From Halisarca cf. caerulea (Eukaryota > Porifera > Demospongiae > Chondrillida > Halisarcidae): DNA of 64,000 nucleotides. Shown piece after piece: positions 24,901 to 39,900 of this stretch. The translations under genes and the position numbers were made by a program. Position 1 is the first letter of the stretch. Each line of letters starts with the position of its first letter. The notes under the pieces are model-generated. The model did not search any database and had not been told where the DNA came from. It was given only the letters and a program-made list of their open reading frames with translations. Location of the stretch: NCBI GenBank assembly GCA_963170055.1, contig CAUJGJ010000185.1:2944275-3008274 (forward strand), in the 5' to 3' direction.

Positions 24901-27900
24901 GGCCGGTGCCACCTCTGTATAAGTGTTATGCTGCTTGTCAGTGTTTATACACAGTATACATGTTTGAAACACAATGCTATGTACTATAAATTAATGAATA
25001 TACAGGCACGTACATATAAATATGCATGTATAAAAACGCAAATTGTTAAGGTTCACAAAGATGATTCTCATACTTATGTTCACAGATATAGATGAATGTG
25101 CCACAAACAATGCTGGCTGTGAACACGACTGCTACAACTCTCCTGGTAGTTACTCTTGTAACTGCAATGAAGGGTATGAAGTCCATGAGGACCAGCACCA
25201 GTGTCTACGTAAGTACCTATGCCTAATAAATTAAACACATTATTATTATTGTATTTCACTATCCAAGATGTATAATAACTTTATCTCTGGCTTGTAGCAA
25301 TCTGTACTGGAGGTTGCAGAAATGGTGGCACCTGTACATCACCTCAAACCTGCACTTGTGCTCCAGGATGGACTGGACAATATTGTCATGATGGTTTGTT
25401 TTTGTAGTTTTTCCACCCTCAATTTTTAGCACTGTTCATTTCTCCCCTTCTCCCATTGAAGATATCGATGAGTGTGTACTCGGCATTAGTGGGTGTGAAC
25501 AAGACTGTGACAACTATGATGGTGGCTATTCCTGTGAATGCTATATCGGATATGTCCTTGATACTGATCAACACAGCTGTTCAGGTAAATGTACATAGCT
25601 TGAGCACATATCCTGTGATTATCTTATATATCTGTAAAGTCTGTCCTAATTTCCAATAGCTAGAGTGCAAAATTTGCCATTGTCCAAGATGTGTTCTATA
25701 TTCCACCTATGACAATGTTTTCATACTAGTATGCTCAAACAATGATCACTGTCACTGTGAATTTGAGCACATATCCAGGGGGATGCACAGAAACCATTGG
25801 TCATTGTTAACAGTGAATGAACACCGATAATATACTTATTATGCGATGTTAGTGGATAGCATCGTAATAAGATCATGCATGCACACTTGAATTGAAGAAG
25901 GACTATGAATGACACAGACCTAGTTGAATGTATTATAGCATGTAGTACAGATGTTGCAGGATGAAACTTTTGCAGTTTTCATGGACTGTAAGCTGTGAGT
26001 AAAAACTTTTAGCAGGCAAAAATTCAGGTCAAGTGCTTGACAATGTGCAATGACCAAAATGTCCATCAAAAGTACAGGGGTCGTCAAGATGCACTACAGT
26101 GCATTCGGCCACTAACAGAATAAATTTATATCAATACGATGATAGAATTAAAGAGTGATCCGTGAAATTTGTGCATATCATCAATCCACGAAAGTTTCAT
26201 CCAATGAAAATTTGCATATGTACTGCATCAGACAATATCTGTGGTAAACAGACTGTACCAATGTATTATAGAAACCAAATGTGACATGCAAGAACTTACG
26301 AAAGTGGAAGCTAGTTTTATTTTAGTAATATGCAATGCATCTTTATACTTACTTACATATGTCAAAATATACATTGTACAAATACAATAAGTTTAATAGC
26401 CAGAATATAGTGCATTTCTGACAGACACATTGCTCTCCATCGTGGATCTGCCATTTGACAGCCAAAAGTTAACCATGTGATGTTGTTCTTCTGTATGCTG
26501 TGGAACTCGTTTGCAGAAGACAAATCTATCTTTAAAATATGTATCATAATCAGATTTTTTAGCCTGAAATGTTGGTAGGAAGAAAATTTGGCACATTGTG
26601 CATACTCAAATTAAACATTGACAGTTTTTATTTTGGGGATTGCCTTCCCAGGACACTATAATTATATTCATAATCTATGAATAATCCCATGCCTTAAAAT
26701 GGCTGCAACAGCACAGATGTGCTGTGGCCTTGAGGAAATTGAGAAGAGCATGCAAAATAATGTAAAATACGGCAATGGACAGCTGCATACATGGGTATCA
26801 CACTTTTCCAGTTCTCTACTGCAAGCACCCAACGGTCAGCAATGATTATTGTTTGGCGAAAAAAGTAGGCAATCTGCACTACCCATACAATATTACCATC
26901 ATGGACGTCGACAACAGAGTATCGGGCACATTCTTCCATCAAATATCAGCACATTACTCCTTGTTTCTTCATACTAGATATTCTATGGTTACCTAGTATA
27001 TAGAATATCTATGATTGCTTCTTCAGCAAAATCCCATAATATTTGACGGATTATAATTTGGCAGTGAACGCGAAAACCGCCAATCCGCCAAAGTAAATCA
27101 CGACAACCTTTCCAGCTATACAATATAATATTATGCACAGGAATAATCTTCTGGTGTTTTATTCATTGCTGACAATGTATTCCACGTTTCCTATAGACAT
27201 CAATGAATGTTCCAGTAGCAATGGCCATTGTGATCACATGTGCACAAACACTCCTGGAACCTACTTCTGTACATGCAGAGCAGGTTACACACTTCAGTCG
27301 GATGGTCTGTCATGTGTAGGTGAGTGATTCCAAATCTTGGTTATGGCATGTAGTTGAGTATGTCTATATATTTCCACATCGTGTGCAAATTGGTGCACCT
27401 GAAACCTACTTTCTACTACTACTGTAACAGTGGAATCTTCCAATAAAGGACATGCACTTTGGGACAGTCTTTTTGTCCTTTGTTAGGAGATTGTCCTCTT
27501 TGGGAGATTAAAAGTGTATTGGAACTATAGAGAGAAAACGTCTTGGGACTTCCAGATGTGTCCTTTAAAAAAGCATCCATTATCAGATATTTCACTATAC
27601 TCTGTTGTCTATAAAAGAAAAACATGCAATAAGTGGGATTACACTTCTGGTAACAAAAGACCTTTCGAGTGTATGTATACAAGGCAAATTCTCTTTGGTG
27701 CATAGGAGGAGATTGGGTGTAGCAAACATTCCCGCAGTAATGCATCCTACTTTCCTGGATATAGCCTGGATCAATGATCTTCTGAATTCCCAAGCTATGA
27801 GACCCTATCACACTTTATTATGAAAGTTGTAATAATAATCATTATCATAGAACTATAAACTTTACCCCCTGGAATCTCTAATCACTATGAAGTTGTCATT

Positions 27901-30900
27901 ATTGACGAAACTAATGCTTAAAGAAACTCATCTGTTCTAAAGGATTCTTTACTGATAAAATGAGGAGCAAACATGCAAATTTCATCAAAATATAGCCGAG
28001 AGATTGAGTATTAACTTTTAACATCCACCATGTTGTCAACACACATTTATAATACAATATTGCAGATGTTCCAGTCATTTCCAAAGAAAGTAAGAATAAG
28101 ATATTAGGCAGCCCAAAAAGGTGTTTTTAGAAACTGAGCAGAGCTACATATTTCAGGTACAAGGAATAGTAAGAGTGATGATATTTTAGAGTGCACAGTT
28201 ATTTTTAGAGAATGTTTGCTAATATTATTATGTATAGTTACTATGCACAATCCAGCTTGCATGCAATGAATCCATAAATCGTCTTTGAATTTTCTCTCAG
28301 CTCAACCATGTCCACACTTGAATGCTCCCGTCAATGGCCGTATCTCTTGTACTGGTGAACAGGTCACTGATGAATCTTGTTCCTTCTCATGTGATACTGG
28401 ATTTGGAATAGAGGGTTCCTCTGATAGAACCTGTCAGCCTAACAACACATGGACAGGACTCCTAACTTTCTGTTCCCTCCTTCACTGCTCAGTGCTGGAA
28501 CCTACTGACGACTCTTTCATTGTTTCTCCATGCGACACAGCATATCAGTCAACCTGTGCAATAGCTTGTCTCCCTGGCTATTATATGCACGAATTGGGTC
28601 AAAATAATATGTCCTGTGTTCTGGGCAGTACACCGAATAGTGTGATCTGGACAGACAGACCAATGTGTTTAGAGATTCAGCCATGTTCTCCCAACCCATG
28701 TCGACACAATGGTGTCTGCACTGCTGAGGATGGAGAATACACCTGTGACTGTGAGGGAACTGGTTACCAAGGTGACATCTGTCAGACAGGGTTTGTCCAA
28801 ATAGCATACATACCAATCCTGGAGATCAATAAAGTATATCAGCTTATCATTGTTGCCAAACCAGATACTAACCTAATTATCGAACTATCCACCACAACAC
28901 ATGGTACCATTAGGCTCACACCAGGTACTATCCAATTTGACCCCACTACACCAAACCAGACTGCATCCATTTCCTCTACACATGCAGTTGTGACCCAACT
29001 GCAATTCTCTCTCTCTGGTCGAGACAGCCGTCAGTTTGTCTCTCCAAAGAGCAGAAGCATTGTAGTTCGAAATCCTGACTCAATGTCTACCTACGCCATA
29101 GACCGCATGCAGCCTGTTGGAATTCTTGAACCAAGCTGCTGTACTGATATGTCATTTCAGTATTCATGTTCATCAGATAACACTGCAGTTTCCTTCAGTT
29201 CATCTTGCTCCTACAGTGCATCCACTTCTCCATTGATGATCCCTGGTATTTCCTTCATGATTGGTCAGGATCTTTCTCTTCCACTTTCCATGTATTCATG
29301 TAAGCTGTCATCATCTTTGGAAGTTGAATTAGACCTGAACGGTACCATGCAGTGTAATTCTTGCAGCCAAATATCATCCACAGCTACTTGCAGCTCCTCC
29401 AATTTGGGTGAAGCAGGCTGTTACTGCTACCAGTTGTCACCATCTGACACTCAAGCCATGTTGGAAAGTGAAGCACTAGCTAATACGTATTTGGAACAGG
29501 TAAAATATATCCTTCCTGGATGGCTTGCTTTGCAGGTTGTTCCATCAAATCGCACTCATTTTGAGGATAGTTACCATACATACCTGGTCAACTACGATGC
29601 ATTAGATACAGTTACATCCTGCCCCAATTTCATCCAGAGCGTTGCTACACCAGGTTTGTACTCAGTTCTGAAGTACAATGGTAAGTTAAATGTTTCCATA
29701 CATGATAATATGGAGTCATACGGTACATTGCAAGGAGGAGATAGTCCATTCTGCATTGCTATTGACAATTGTAAGGGTGTGGACTCTAACATCCACACTA
29801 GTCTTCCACAAAATCATCCTTTTGACTCTTTTCTTCAATCATGGAAGGATCATGGCTGGAGAATTAGTTTCGGAGGTGTATCTGCTCTCAGCTCCACCTA
29901 TTCAACAGAAACCAGTAGCAACTCTTTTTGGAATGGAACACATCCTGTAGATGTAAGTCTCTCCAGACCTAATTTTGCTATGAAAGGACAGTTTGGAGGC
30001 CAATGGAAAATTAATGAAGTATGTAATGTAACCATGGATGGTAGCGGAGAGATTCTTGTGGAAACATCTGAGGTTTTGCAGGTATGAATGTTCATGCATG
30101 TATGTGCATGTTCATTAATGCATTGCATGCATTATTTTCCTGTAACGATTGGCATGTACAGATTCTGACGTGTAGGGGGTATACGAACATATGTACATAG
30201 ACAAGCACAGCTGTTCCTTCTCGAGGGTGCAATGCTTAAACAGCACAGCATAGTACACAGCAATATACAACTCGCTATCCAGTGAATCACGTGACGTTCT
30301 GCTGTAAATACTTGAGGGCAGAAAGCACAATATTGTTAACAGATTGACTAATAGACACATAGAGAGTATGTATAATCATAGACACTCTATACTACTTAGT
30401 GAAGAGTGTCTATGGTCTAAAACTCTTGGACCGTATTCATGCTCGACTTGTTGGCCCACCCTTAGCAAGTACCAGTGATCCGGCCCTGCATGTACTTGAC
30501 ATACAGTACTTGTATACGCATAACAGCTTATAGTTTGTGCATACATTCATGACTGTGTGTGTAAGCATTCATGTGTGCTACTACTGTGCATATTCATCTT
30601 TTTTTTTATATGACATTTTATATGACTTCAAAGTATATGTACATTTACATCTCACTCCTGTTTTCAGACTCAGTTGCCCCATGTGACAAGAGTAACTTAC
30701 CTGGGAGACACCCAATTCGACATAGTGTTTAATTCTACACATCTCACATTTTCACATTCATCAGACAATGGAGCTTTCTACTTCACAGGTAAGCGTGAGA
30801 CTCATTTCTCACAGAATTGTCCATAATATGCATTAGAGCCACCTTTCATTTGCTACAGAACCAACAGACCCTTGCACCACTGCAAGAATTGGAATGATGA

Positions 30901-33900
30901 GGCTACACTATAGTCAACTGCCAGATGAAAGGACTTTTTTCTCCAGGATTCTACCCATTTCTCCTTCACAAGGTACCTCCTGTCCTGTTGATGTGGCTAT
31001 GAGGCTCAACTCCTTTACTGAAGTTGTTGGCTTGGCAATTCATAGCACCTGTCAAGAGCTTGTCTTGGGTAAACTGTTCTTTGCAGGGGTGCAGCATGTA
31101 ATATCAGTGGGGGGTGAAGAATCTCCAGCAGCATGCGGCAATGTTATTCCACTTGCAGCTTCATCTGAAGATGTGATAGTCTATACTACAGTGGAATCAG
31201 GAAGGACCAGATTAAATAGTTTTCTTTCACTTGATATACCAGACACCAATGGGCCTCATATCACTACTATTATAAATCCAAGCACAGAAGCCTTCACAGC
31301 TACGGTTAACCACATGCTAATTTCAATATTTCGCACTTCAATCCTGTCAACGGTTACCATAACTAAACATAAGTTGGAATTCAGGGCCAGCTTGAATCTT
31401 TTTGACTCTTATTCGGCAACAATCATAGGCACATCCCCTACCACCCAACCGTGGGAAGATATGGATCTTAGGATTGAAGGTTGGATTGGCAGAGATTTAA
31501 TAAACATTTTGAATGAAAACGTTCGACTATCATTGATGGAGGAAACTGCATCCTCTGTCTCTCGTATTCAAAATGCTAATATGTCCTTGATTCGGCTACT
31601 CAGACAGAAAGTTGCCATCCAGGAAGTCTTTCAAAATGATCAGTCTAGTGCTCAACTCCTTCAAGACCAATGTACAGCAATTGAAACAGACATTGATATT
31701 CTAAACGGATCCATTGCTGCTCTAGAACTGCAAGTGAGCACTTCTTTGCAGAGGAGCTTAGATAGCGTTTGCACAGTGTATTCCTGCCAGCAAGTATATC
31801 TTCCCATATCAAACTGTGCCTGGTGCGATGTACCAATGTCGTTGTCAGTTCCTTCCAAGTGCTCTGCTTCCTGTAGCTCTGATTTAACAGTACAAATCCA
31901 AGATGGCACAACAACAATGACTAAGCTTCGTGAAGAGAGCAACTGTAACTCCAGCCCTTATTGCATTTCTTGTCAGGATGATGAAAACAATCCAAACGCC
32001 TTCTCAGCTGTCTCATGTACAGGAGGTCTCTTCCCTGGTAGGTGCAGCACATATCTAGTGACTGATCAGATTAGTGTGCCAAGGTTTGTGACAACAACAA
32101 ATCAGGTATCTTATGATTGTTTCATGGATTGTAATACCAGTGTATTCTTCAACTTTACTCAAGAGTGCTGCCAAGAATTAAATGAATCGTACTCCTTCTT
32201 CCAGCCACAGTGCCTAGTAGACAACATTGCCTGTAAAGTTGTGCAAGAAGGAATTCTTGACCACATTTCAACTAATACATCACTGGCTTCAGAAGTAAAC
32301 CAACTGAGGGAGCTACTCAATTTAAGGGCTAATCTTACAACCATGGAAGCTAAGTTGGCAGTGTGTAAACTTAAGTCTGAAGCAGCCCAAACTAAGTATA
32401 ATCTGACAAGCAGATTGTACAATGAAGTAGTGCTTGCATCAGAGGATGCAGGTGAGGAATTTACACAAATCAGGCTGCTCCATGAAGTAGGCAGCCAGTT
32501 ACATGAAGATTTACAGACATATCCATGGGAGAGCATTTTTGATATATCTAATATCACATTTAATGTGTCAGGTCCTTCCCTTTTCACAAGTGCTTTCTCA
32601 TTGAATATCAAATACTCTAGATTATTTTTAAATCAGAGTGATGTAATGACCTCATCTGTGTTTGACTTCCTCTACACTAATCAGTCCATCCACGATTTGT
32701 CAATGCATCTTAAGGATAGCATTCTCAATGAATACAGCAACCGACAAAGGAGAGCGGCAACATCCCAGTCTCTTGGAATTGACTGGTCTCTACTCTGTCA
32801 GAACCTTTATTCAATAAACTCTGTTGTTGAAGTGCTTCTGAGTAGCCTTATGACTGCAGCCAACACAAGTACATCTCTACAGGAACAGGCAGCTACCTTG
32901 CAAGAATCTATAAGGGACATATCAGTACAGGTATCATCAAGCAGTGCTAATGTGCTTAGTGGAATAAATCAAACGGCCTTGAATAGCCAAGCACCAGCCT
33001 TTTCCCTTGAAAACTTGATAGCTGAGGTGAACAACAGTAGGGAGTTAAATGCCATTCAATTAGAACTGATGAGCATTGCCAATACATCTGACCCTCTTTT
33101 TAGCAGTTTGGCCCAGGAAAACTTTCCGTTTCAGGAATGGCAGCTTCAGATGGAAAATCAACTTCATTTGACCGTGCTAGGTTTTGGGCATGTCTGTGTT
33201 GGTTTTCTAGACTGTTTGCACACCATAATTGAAACTGTCCGAGACATTCTTAGAAATGCACAACAGCCAACAACAGAGCAACTATTGGAAATGCTCCCAA
33301 GGGTTGAAGATCAATTATTGGAACTAGCATTGCATGACAATATAAGTCTGCAGGAGGCAATAACTAGAGTGACTAACTTCAGATCCATTTTGGATGATGC
33401 TGCAGAGTTTGGCTATTGGTGTGCTGCACCACCACTTGCTAGTTTCTCTGATTACGATGACATCATCATCATGGCAGGGGATCCGTTGAATCTTATGTGT
33501 GAGGTAGACTCTCAGTGGTCTGTGAACTATGAGTGGGTGAAGGACAATGAAACAGTAGCAAGTACTTCCTCTGGTACATTTCACATTGAATCAGCAGAGG
33601 CTTCTGATAGTGGAATGTATCACTGTGTTGCTTCAAATCACGTTGGATCTTATGCAACTTCTTTTGTGAAAGTTACTGTAGCCACTCAACCAGTCATTGT
33701 TGAGCATGCAGAAGGAAGTACGGTTGTGTCGGCTTATGCAGAAAGTTGCTCTCCTTTGGTTTTAGCATGTGATGTATGTGGTAATCCCGACCCTGATATT
33801 GGATGGTACTTTAAACAGAATGAAGATGACCAGTTTGAATGGCTACCTGGGCAGAGTGCAACTGAGTTACAGTATGTTTTTCCTAAACCTCATCACACGG

Positions 33901-36900
33901 GGCAGTACTATTGTATGGCGTCAAACATACAGGGCTCAATGAGATCAAGGTCTACTGATGTGAGGATCCTCCAGTCGTCAGTCACCCAATTTGTCCTTCC
34001 TGTTATGATCGAGTTCACTAAGGAAGTATCAAGTAGGCGGAAGAGAGTTGCAGGTTTCTCGTATGTAAACACAGGAATCGATCCACTTCAGTATGTCACT
34101 CTGGATGAAGACGAGAATGAGCTTACAGCTAAAGTACAGCATATAGTTCAGAGAAATGTTACTATGCGAAATGCATCCATTATAAAAGCATACTTTGACA
34201 ATCCATCCTCTCCATCTTCACTTACATTCTTGGTTGGCACAAGATTAATTCCAATTGATGCAGACCACACAATACCACTCGTTGACCTGTTTCAAAACTT
34301 CACAGATGCTAAAGCTGATTTAGAAGACTTTGTAGAGGAGCTGAATGCCCTACTGCCTTATCTCAACTATTCAACACTTGTTGAAATGTATCATACAGTC
34401 AGTGGTGGAGTAGACACAAGCACGGGCATTTACAGGTGTCCCCAAGGACAAGGATTTGACAACTCAAACTACATGTTTTGTGGTGAGTGTCAGTAGTCAC
34501 AAAAACCTGTTACTTAGGTAAGGCTATAAGATTATTTCCTGAAGGTTTTGTCCGTAATATACAATACTGAGACATGATGATCCTTTCTACCATGTTAGAA
34601 CATGCAGTCTGCTTTTAGAATAACTAGTAGATTCAACAGTGATATATGCAACTTCTATGTATACACTGATTTCCCTTCTTGTTACTTTTCATTTCAAGTT
34701 TCTTTTTCCACACTCTCACCTAATTTCTATTCCGTATGCTTTATGATAGAAAAACTAGCAAATTTCCATGAGTATTCAAATTGTTTGTCTACTTAGCATG
34801 CAACTGTGATGCTACGATTACACACAATGTAGTCACCTGAAAATGCCATAATATATAGTGTATATAGACTAGATCAAATGAATACCTCTTGCCAACTGAG
34901 GTGATGATCCCCCTCGCTACAATCTTTTTCTTTTCTTGGCCTAGGCAATAACTAGAGAATCCCATGTACATGTACTTGCTTGAGGTTTCTGTAACCCTGT
35001 TAGTCTCTATGTTGATCATATTATATTTTGTACTTCCCTTTAGTTGCCTGTGCACCTGGTCAGTATCAATCCTCTATGACCAAGATCCTATCTGGACCTG
35101 TACTTCATGCTTACCACACTTGCCTCCCATGTTCTGTTGGGCAGTACCAACCCAATGAAGGACAGGTTGAGTGCGTACAATGTCAAGCTGGTACCTATCA
35201 GAACTCCATTGGTAGCCATACCTGTAAGCTCTGCTCTCATGGTCACTACCAGCCAGAGAAAGGGCAGACTGGGTGCATCCCGTGTGAACCAGGCTCATAT
35301 CAAACTGATACTGGAGAAACTGCCTGCATTGCATGTGCTATTGGCAGATATCAACCTGATAGGGGACAGTCACATTGTATTGAGTGTCCTAATGGCTATA
35401 CCACAAATTTTGTAAATAGTACAGAATGTGTAAAAGGTGAGAAGGTATTATTTACCGTAGGATGGGTTTTAATTGCATACTGCAACAATTGCTTTGAAGG
35501 GAATTTGCACTAGATTGCATTTTTAATAATTGCATGCATTTCCTAACATACAACTATATACAGGCCAGGCTATAGTTGGTTATGGTGTATTTTTAATATT
35601 TGCACTCTTGCAATTAGCTAGCAATCAGCATTTATTTCAATCTAGCAATTGAAACCCATCCTACGGTATTAAACCCATTGCATAGATAATATGTACTATT
35701 TTTATTATGTTGAAATTGCTATACAGTGAAACATCTCTAATCCGACGCCCACTGGGACTTGACAATTAAGTCAGATTAGGAGGTTGTTGGATTAGAGGGG
35801 TGATTTTATATTGAAAAGGTACAAGTGTGTGCTAATACATAAGCCCAAATCCCTATATTTTATTCGCCATTTGTTTCTATGTCATTCGTACATATGGAGT
35901 CCTACCGTATTCCATAATAATAATAATAATTAGATAATTACATATTATAATAAAACAAATGTCTGCTTGTTCTTTGGATCATCATGATTTTTGTATTTTA
36001 TTATCTAGAACTCCCTAGCCCAGAGGCCTTGAGCACTGTGATATGGGTGAGTAGCGAACTATTTTAAGAATATTTCACTTTAAATTGATGTAGTGATGCT
36101 AGAAGTATTTATCTAAAATTTCAAATTAACTATATTGAATGTTGCCTAGCAGTACTCAATTTGAATTCAATCCTGCACCTATTCACACAATACTTAGGTG
36201 CGTTTAGTAGATAATTTTTACTGATTTCTTAATATCTGCAGGTGGTTCCAGCTGTCGGGGGATTTCTCATCATTGCAATTAGTATAATAGGTATGTTTAC
36301 ATACGTATATTTTGTATGCAATGTTTGCAAAAGTGGGTATTTCTGATGCAGCCACGCACTCATCACAAAATTTTAGTGTCTGTGTATGTATGATAGATAT
36401 CCTCAACTGATATGCTGTGTACTCTGACATGAGATGTTGACATCTTGCTGTTTAACATGCAGGGCTTCATTAGTGTTAGGTCTGCATATTCGTATAGTAT
36501 TTAGTCATTGGACTGATCATTGGCATAATACTGTATAAGCCCTAATTTATCTGACAAGGAATGATAATTGTTTTTCAGAGTTTCTAATATCTTAAAAAAT
36601 GAACTTAGTAACTTTTATTTTCGGCAAATTGGACATTTGCAAAGTATTCAAATGTCTTTTCGGAATCTTAAAAAGTTGCAAATATCTTAGGGTTGATAAA
36701 CATTATGTGAAATTACATGCCTATGTTTGCGGTTACCCACCTCGCATTGTACTTCTAGCTCGTCTCCAGCCTCAGGAACCCTGGAACACTAATGAACATG
36801 GTAGCCACTCACACAGCTATACAATATACGAGATCTGCTTTGCCCATCCCTTAATAAAGTATCATAGAGATGTTAAGCAGTGTCCTACAAGCGTTGAAGT

Positions 36901-39900
36901 ACAAGTTACCATTCGCAAAAGTATTACAATGGAGGCAATGTCCATACAAAATATAACAAAGTACATAATACTAAAGAGCGTGAAAAATAATTGTATATCT
37001 GCACTTTTCGATGCGCCTGATAAAATAGAGTGCCCGATAAATTAGGGCTTATAAGGTACATGGTCATTCATTTCTTCAGGCACTGCTCTTCATTTTATCC
37101 TCTTACGCTCTGCTGCATAAACCTCCATTAAATTCTTGCATCAAATACTGTAGGCACTTTAACTTTCGCATGTTTTATATTTGTGGTTTTCATGGATTGA
37201 AAGCAATAAGTGAAACTTTAAACACACAAAAAGTACATCGGGCTTAGTCTCAAAACCAGACCCAACTTCTGATGTTCCGTGACGTCATCCTGTCGCCGTC
37301 ACGGAACGTCAGAAGTTGGGTCTGGTTTGGAGACTACATCGGACTCTTGTATACTGGCAAAGCGTGGCCATCCACGAATGTATAAGTGCAAAAAGCTCTA
37401 AAATCCAAGATGCATAAAAGTTTCACTCTGTTAAAGTTTAAGTACACATGGTACGTATAGGGTAGAGAAAAAGGCATTCCTAATTATGACGCAGATTATC
37501 CATTATTTCACGTTTTTGGTCTTACTTTTTTCCCCTCCAAGTGGGATTGCTGAATATCCTCAGTATAGCAGAAATGGTTTCAGTATATTTGCACTGGTTT
37601 GCATGATTTGTATCTTATGTACTATACCTTCTTATTCATGAGTTGTGGTATGTGGTCTGCTGTGGCCATTTCTCTTTCAGAATCTCCTCATCGTCCCTTT
37701 ATACACTATCCATCCACAAGCATGGGCTTCGATCTTTCCGTATACCATTTTTTAAATATTGAGTCCTCTGAAAAGTGCAGTACACTAGCCTATATTTTTA
37801 TGTTTTGCCACATATACGTGAAGCATACTTCGATCCTATATGTGTGTATATTAATATCTTCCACATGCACATCAAAGTATAAAAGTATATGAAGACAAAC
37901 TTTCCAACAATGTTCCTTGATTCAACATTCATAGTACATTTGTTTGTTCTTTTGCTGCAGTGATTTTGTTGCTATGCATTGTGTGCAAGCGCAAAAGGAA
38001 ATTACTGTTTCAAAACAAAGCAGCAGATGATGTATACCATGTCAATGAGCCAGATGTATGGTCTGAGATTGAACGTAATGACGACCCAGATCCTTTTGCA
38101 CAGAGCAATGCCCCTGATGTAGAGCATAATGACACCGAGGAAGCACTCTATGATACTATCGATGACTACAATATTCCACTCATTCCTAGAGGGAAAAAAT
38201 CCTATGAATTTTCACAACTGTCAAATCCTGTTCAAGAATCAACTCCGGACAAAACTCTGGGAGAGCAAGTGATTCCTGAGAACAACATCCCTGAGGTAGC
38301 TGAGCAAGGTGAGGTTGGTAACTAACTATTGTAGCATCTATTGTCATGGAAACAGCACAGTTGTACAGTGATTTTGTACCTCATAAAGCATTCATGTCTA
38401 CCAGTGATAGAGTGATAGTATCCTGAAGAAAGGACCTCAGAATCAAACCAAAATCTTTGCCACCATGAGATGCTACGTAGGGGAGTACAGTACCCGGAAA
38501 GTCTTCTTTGGGTGGATTATCACCACCAGTTTCTTCCAAAAACTCACTTCTTGATATTTAAATTGCCTCCCAAGGCATTTGATATTTCACAGATCAACAG
38601 ATGGATAGAGAAGGCAACCTTTGTACTGTTGCATTGTGTTATATGCATAACATCACAGAAATTGCTGTTTTGCCAAGGTTAAGACAAAAGCGGTTAGCCT
38701 GAAAAGAAGATGCCTTCTGATTATCCTACTCTTTAAGGTATTGAAGTTTTTGAAATCGTTAGAGGAAGATTTTGTAATCAGGTATCTTCTCACTATACAT
38801 CCATTTATCCCAATTATAGACTGCCTGGACAGCTTAAAACACCTAGCCATTTTGTTCATAACCACAGAATTGTTATGATGGTTATATAGCGTAATCCCCA
38901 AACCTTTTTTCTAATGGCTCACTCATGTCAGTTTCATGAAAATCCTTAGGGATCGTCTTTTCAGGCAAAAGCAAAATGCTAAAAAAACTACTTTGTGTTA
39001 ACAGTTGGCTTTCATCCTATAGGAAATGGCTACCTTTAATGTTATGCCTTCAAAGCAATGAGCATATGTGGTACTATCATCTAATGAACAAACTACGTAG
39101 AATTACACTATTCAGGATTCAAAAATGGTGTAGAATTTAAAGGGCCACTGACACGTTCACACAATGTGGTCTCAAATTAATGATAAATATCACTACCTAA
39201 TAACCAGTAATCGGCAAAAGAGTGACTCGATCCACATCTTTCGTTTACAAGAAAATCATAAACTTCCGGTCGACGCCTTGTTTGAAATCGCCATTTCGGA
39301 AATGACGTGTGTAACAGTTCCGTGTGATGTCACTCCCTACTGGACAACAAGAATGTATCTGTCGAAAGTGAGGTAATCGAAGGGCTATAATAGCTGAACG
39401 AAATCGATGCCTAAGACTTGCGTAGCAGCGTTGTGTTCTAGAAGTACAAGTGCAGCCTACATTTGTTCCCAAAGGACACAGCATTGAGTAATAAATGAAC
39501 AAGACCCATCCGCGTACACAGCGCCTAATGGGATAAACCTACTGAGCGTGCAGCCTCTGTATTCCACAAAGGATTGCAATGGGCAGGAGGTTCAAATGAG
39601 GATAAAACTTAGGCCTACGTAGCAAGAAGCTCGTTTTTGAAGCATGGCTTGGTCTCAACACTGTTTCTTTCAGCCAGCAATCGATGAGAAATCCGGCTTG
39701 CTCAATAGTGTACTGCTTGGCTTCCATCCACGGCGAATGGCCACCCAGGGAGAAATCTCTGCGGATGGCTTTTCGTAAAAGGAAAGATTATATATCTCCA
39801 TAAATACAGATTGCTCCTGGCATGACGTCGCATAATTCTTCGAAGCTTCCACCTGGTGTACATCTCAAATGGATGAATGAGGTCCACCTGAACCGAAGCA

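Larger units (their letters stand above)
23205..24916. mobile_element. Repeat element with ggtccggtttaggcc end (family G), intron 6 of the giant receptor
   Basis: Begins near cagggcagtgcggtcggtcc and ends near ggccggtgccacctctgta; the ends are imperfect inverted repeats. Its inner landmarks (caccacggtatgggaacaac; a hairpin around gactcaagagagattaaacc) recur in reverse order and orientation at 55895-56705 in the paralogue. No protein was recognised. A 177-base MITE (24536-24712) has inserted inside. Confidence 0.65.

Noticed and set aside
28517..28816. Minus-strand frames overlapping the Sushi and Ig exons (also 31645-31942, 32159-32611)
   Set aside because: Shadows of the strongly supported plus-strand exons.
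36599..37045. 148-codon frame inside the 530-bp inverted-repeat element
   Set aside because: It lies within a MITE-sized element, with no recognisable transposase motif; probably chance.
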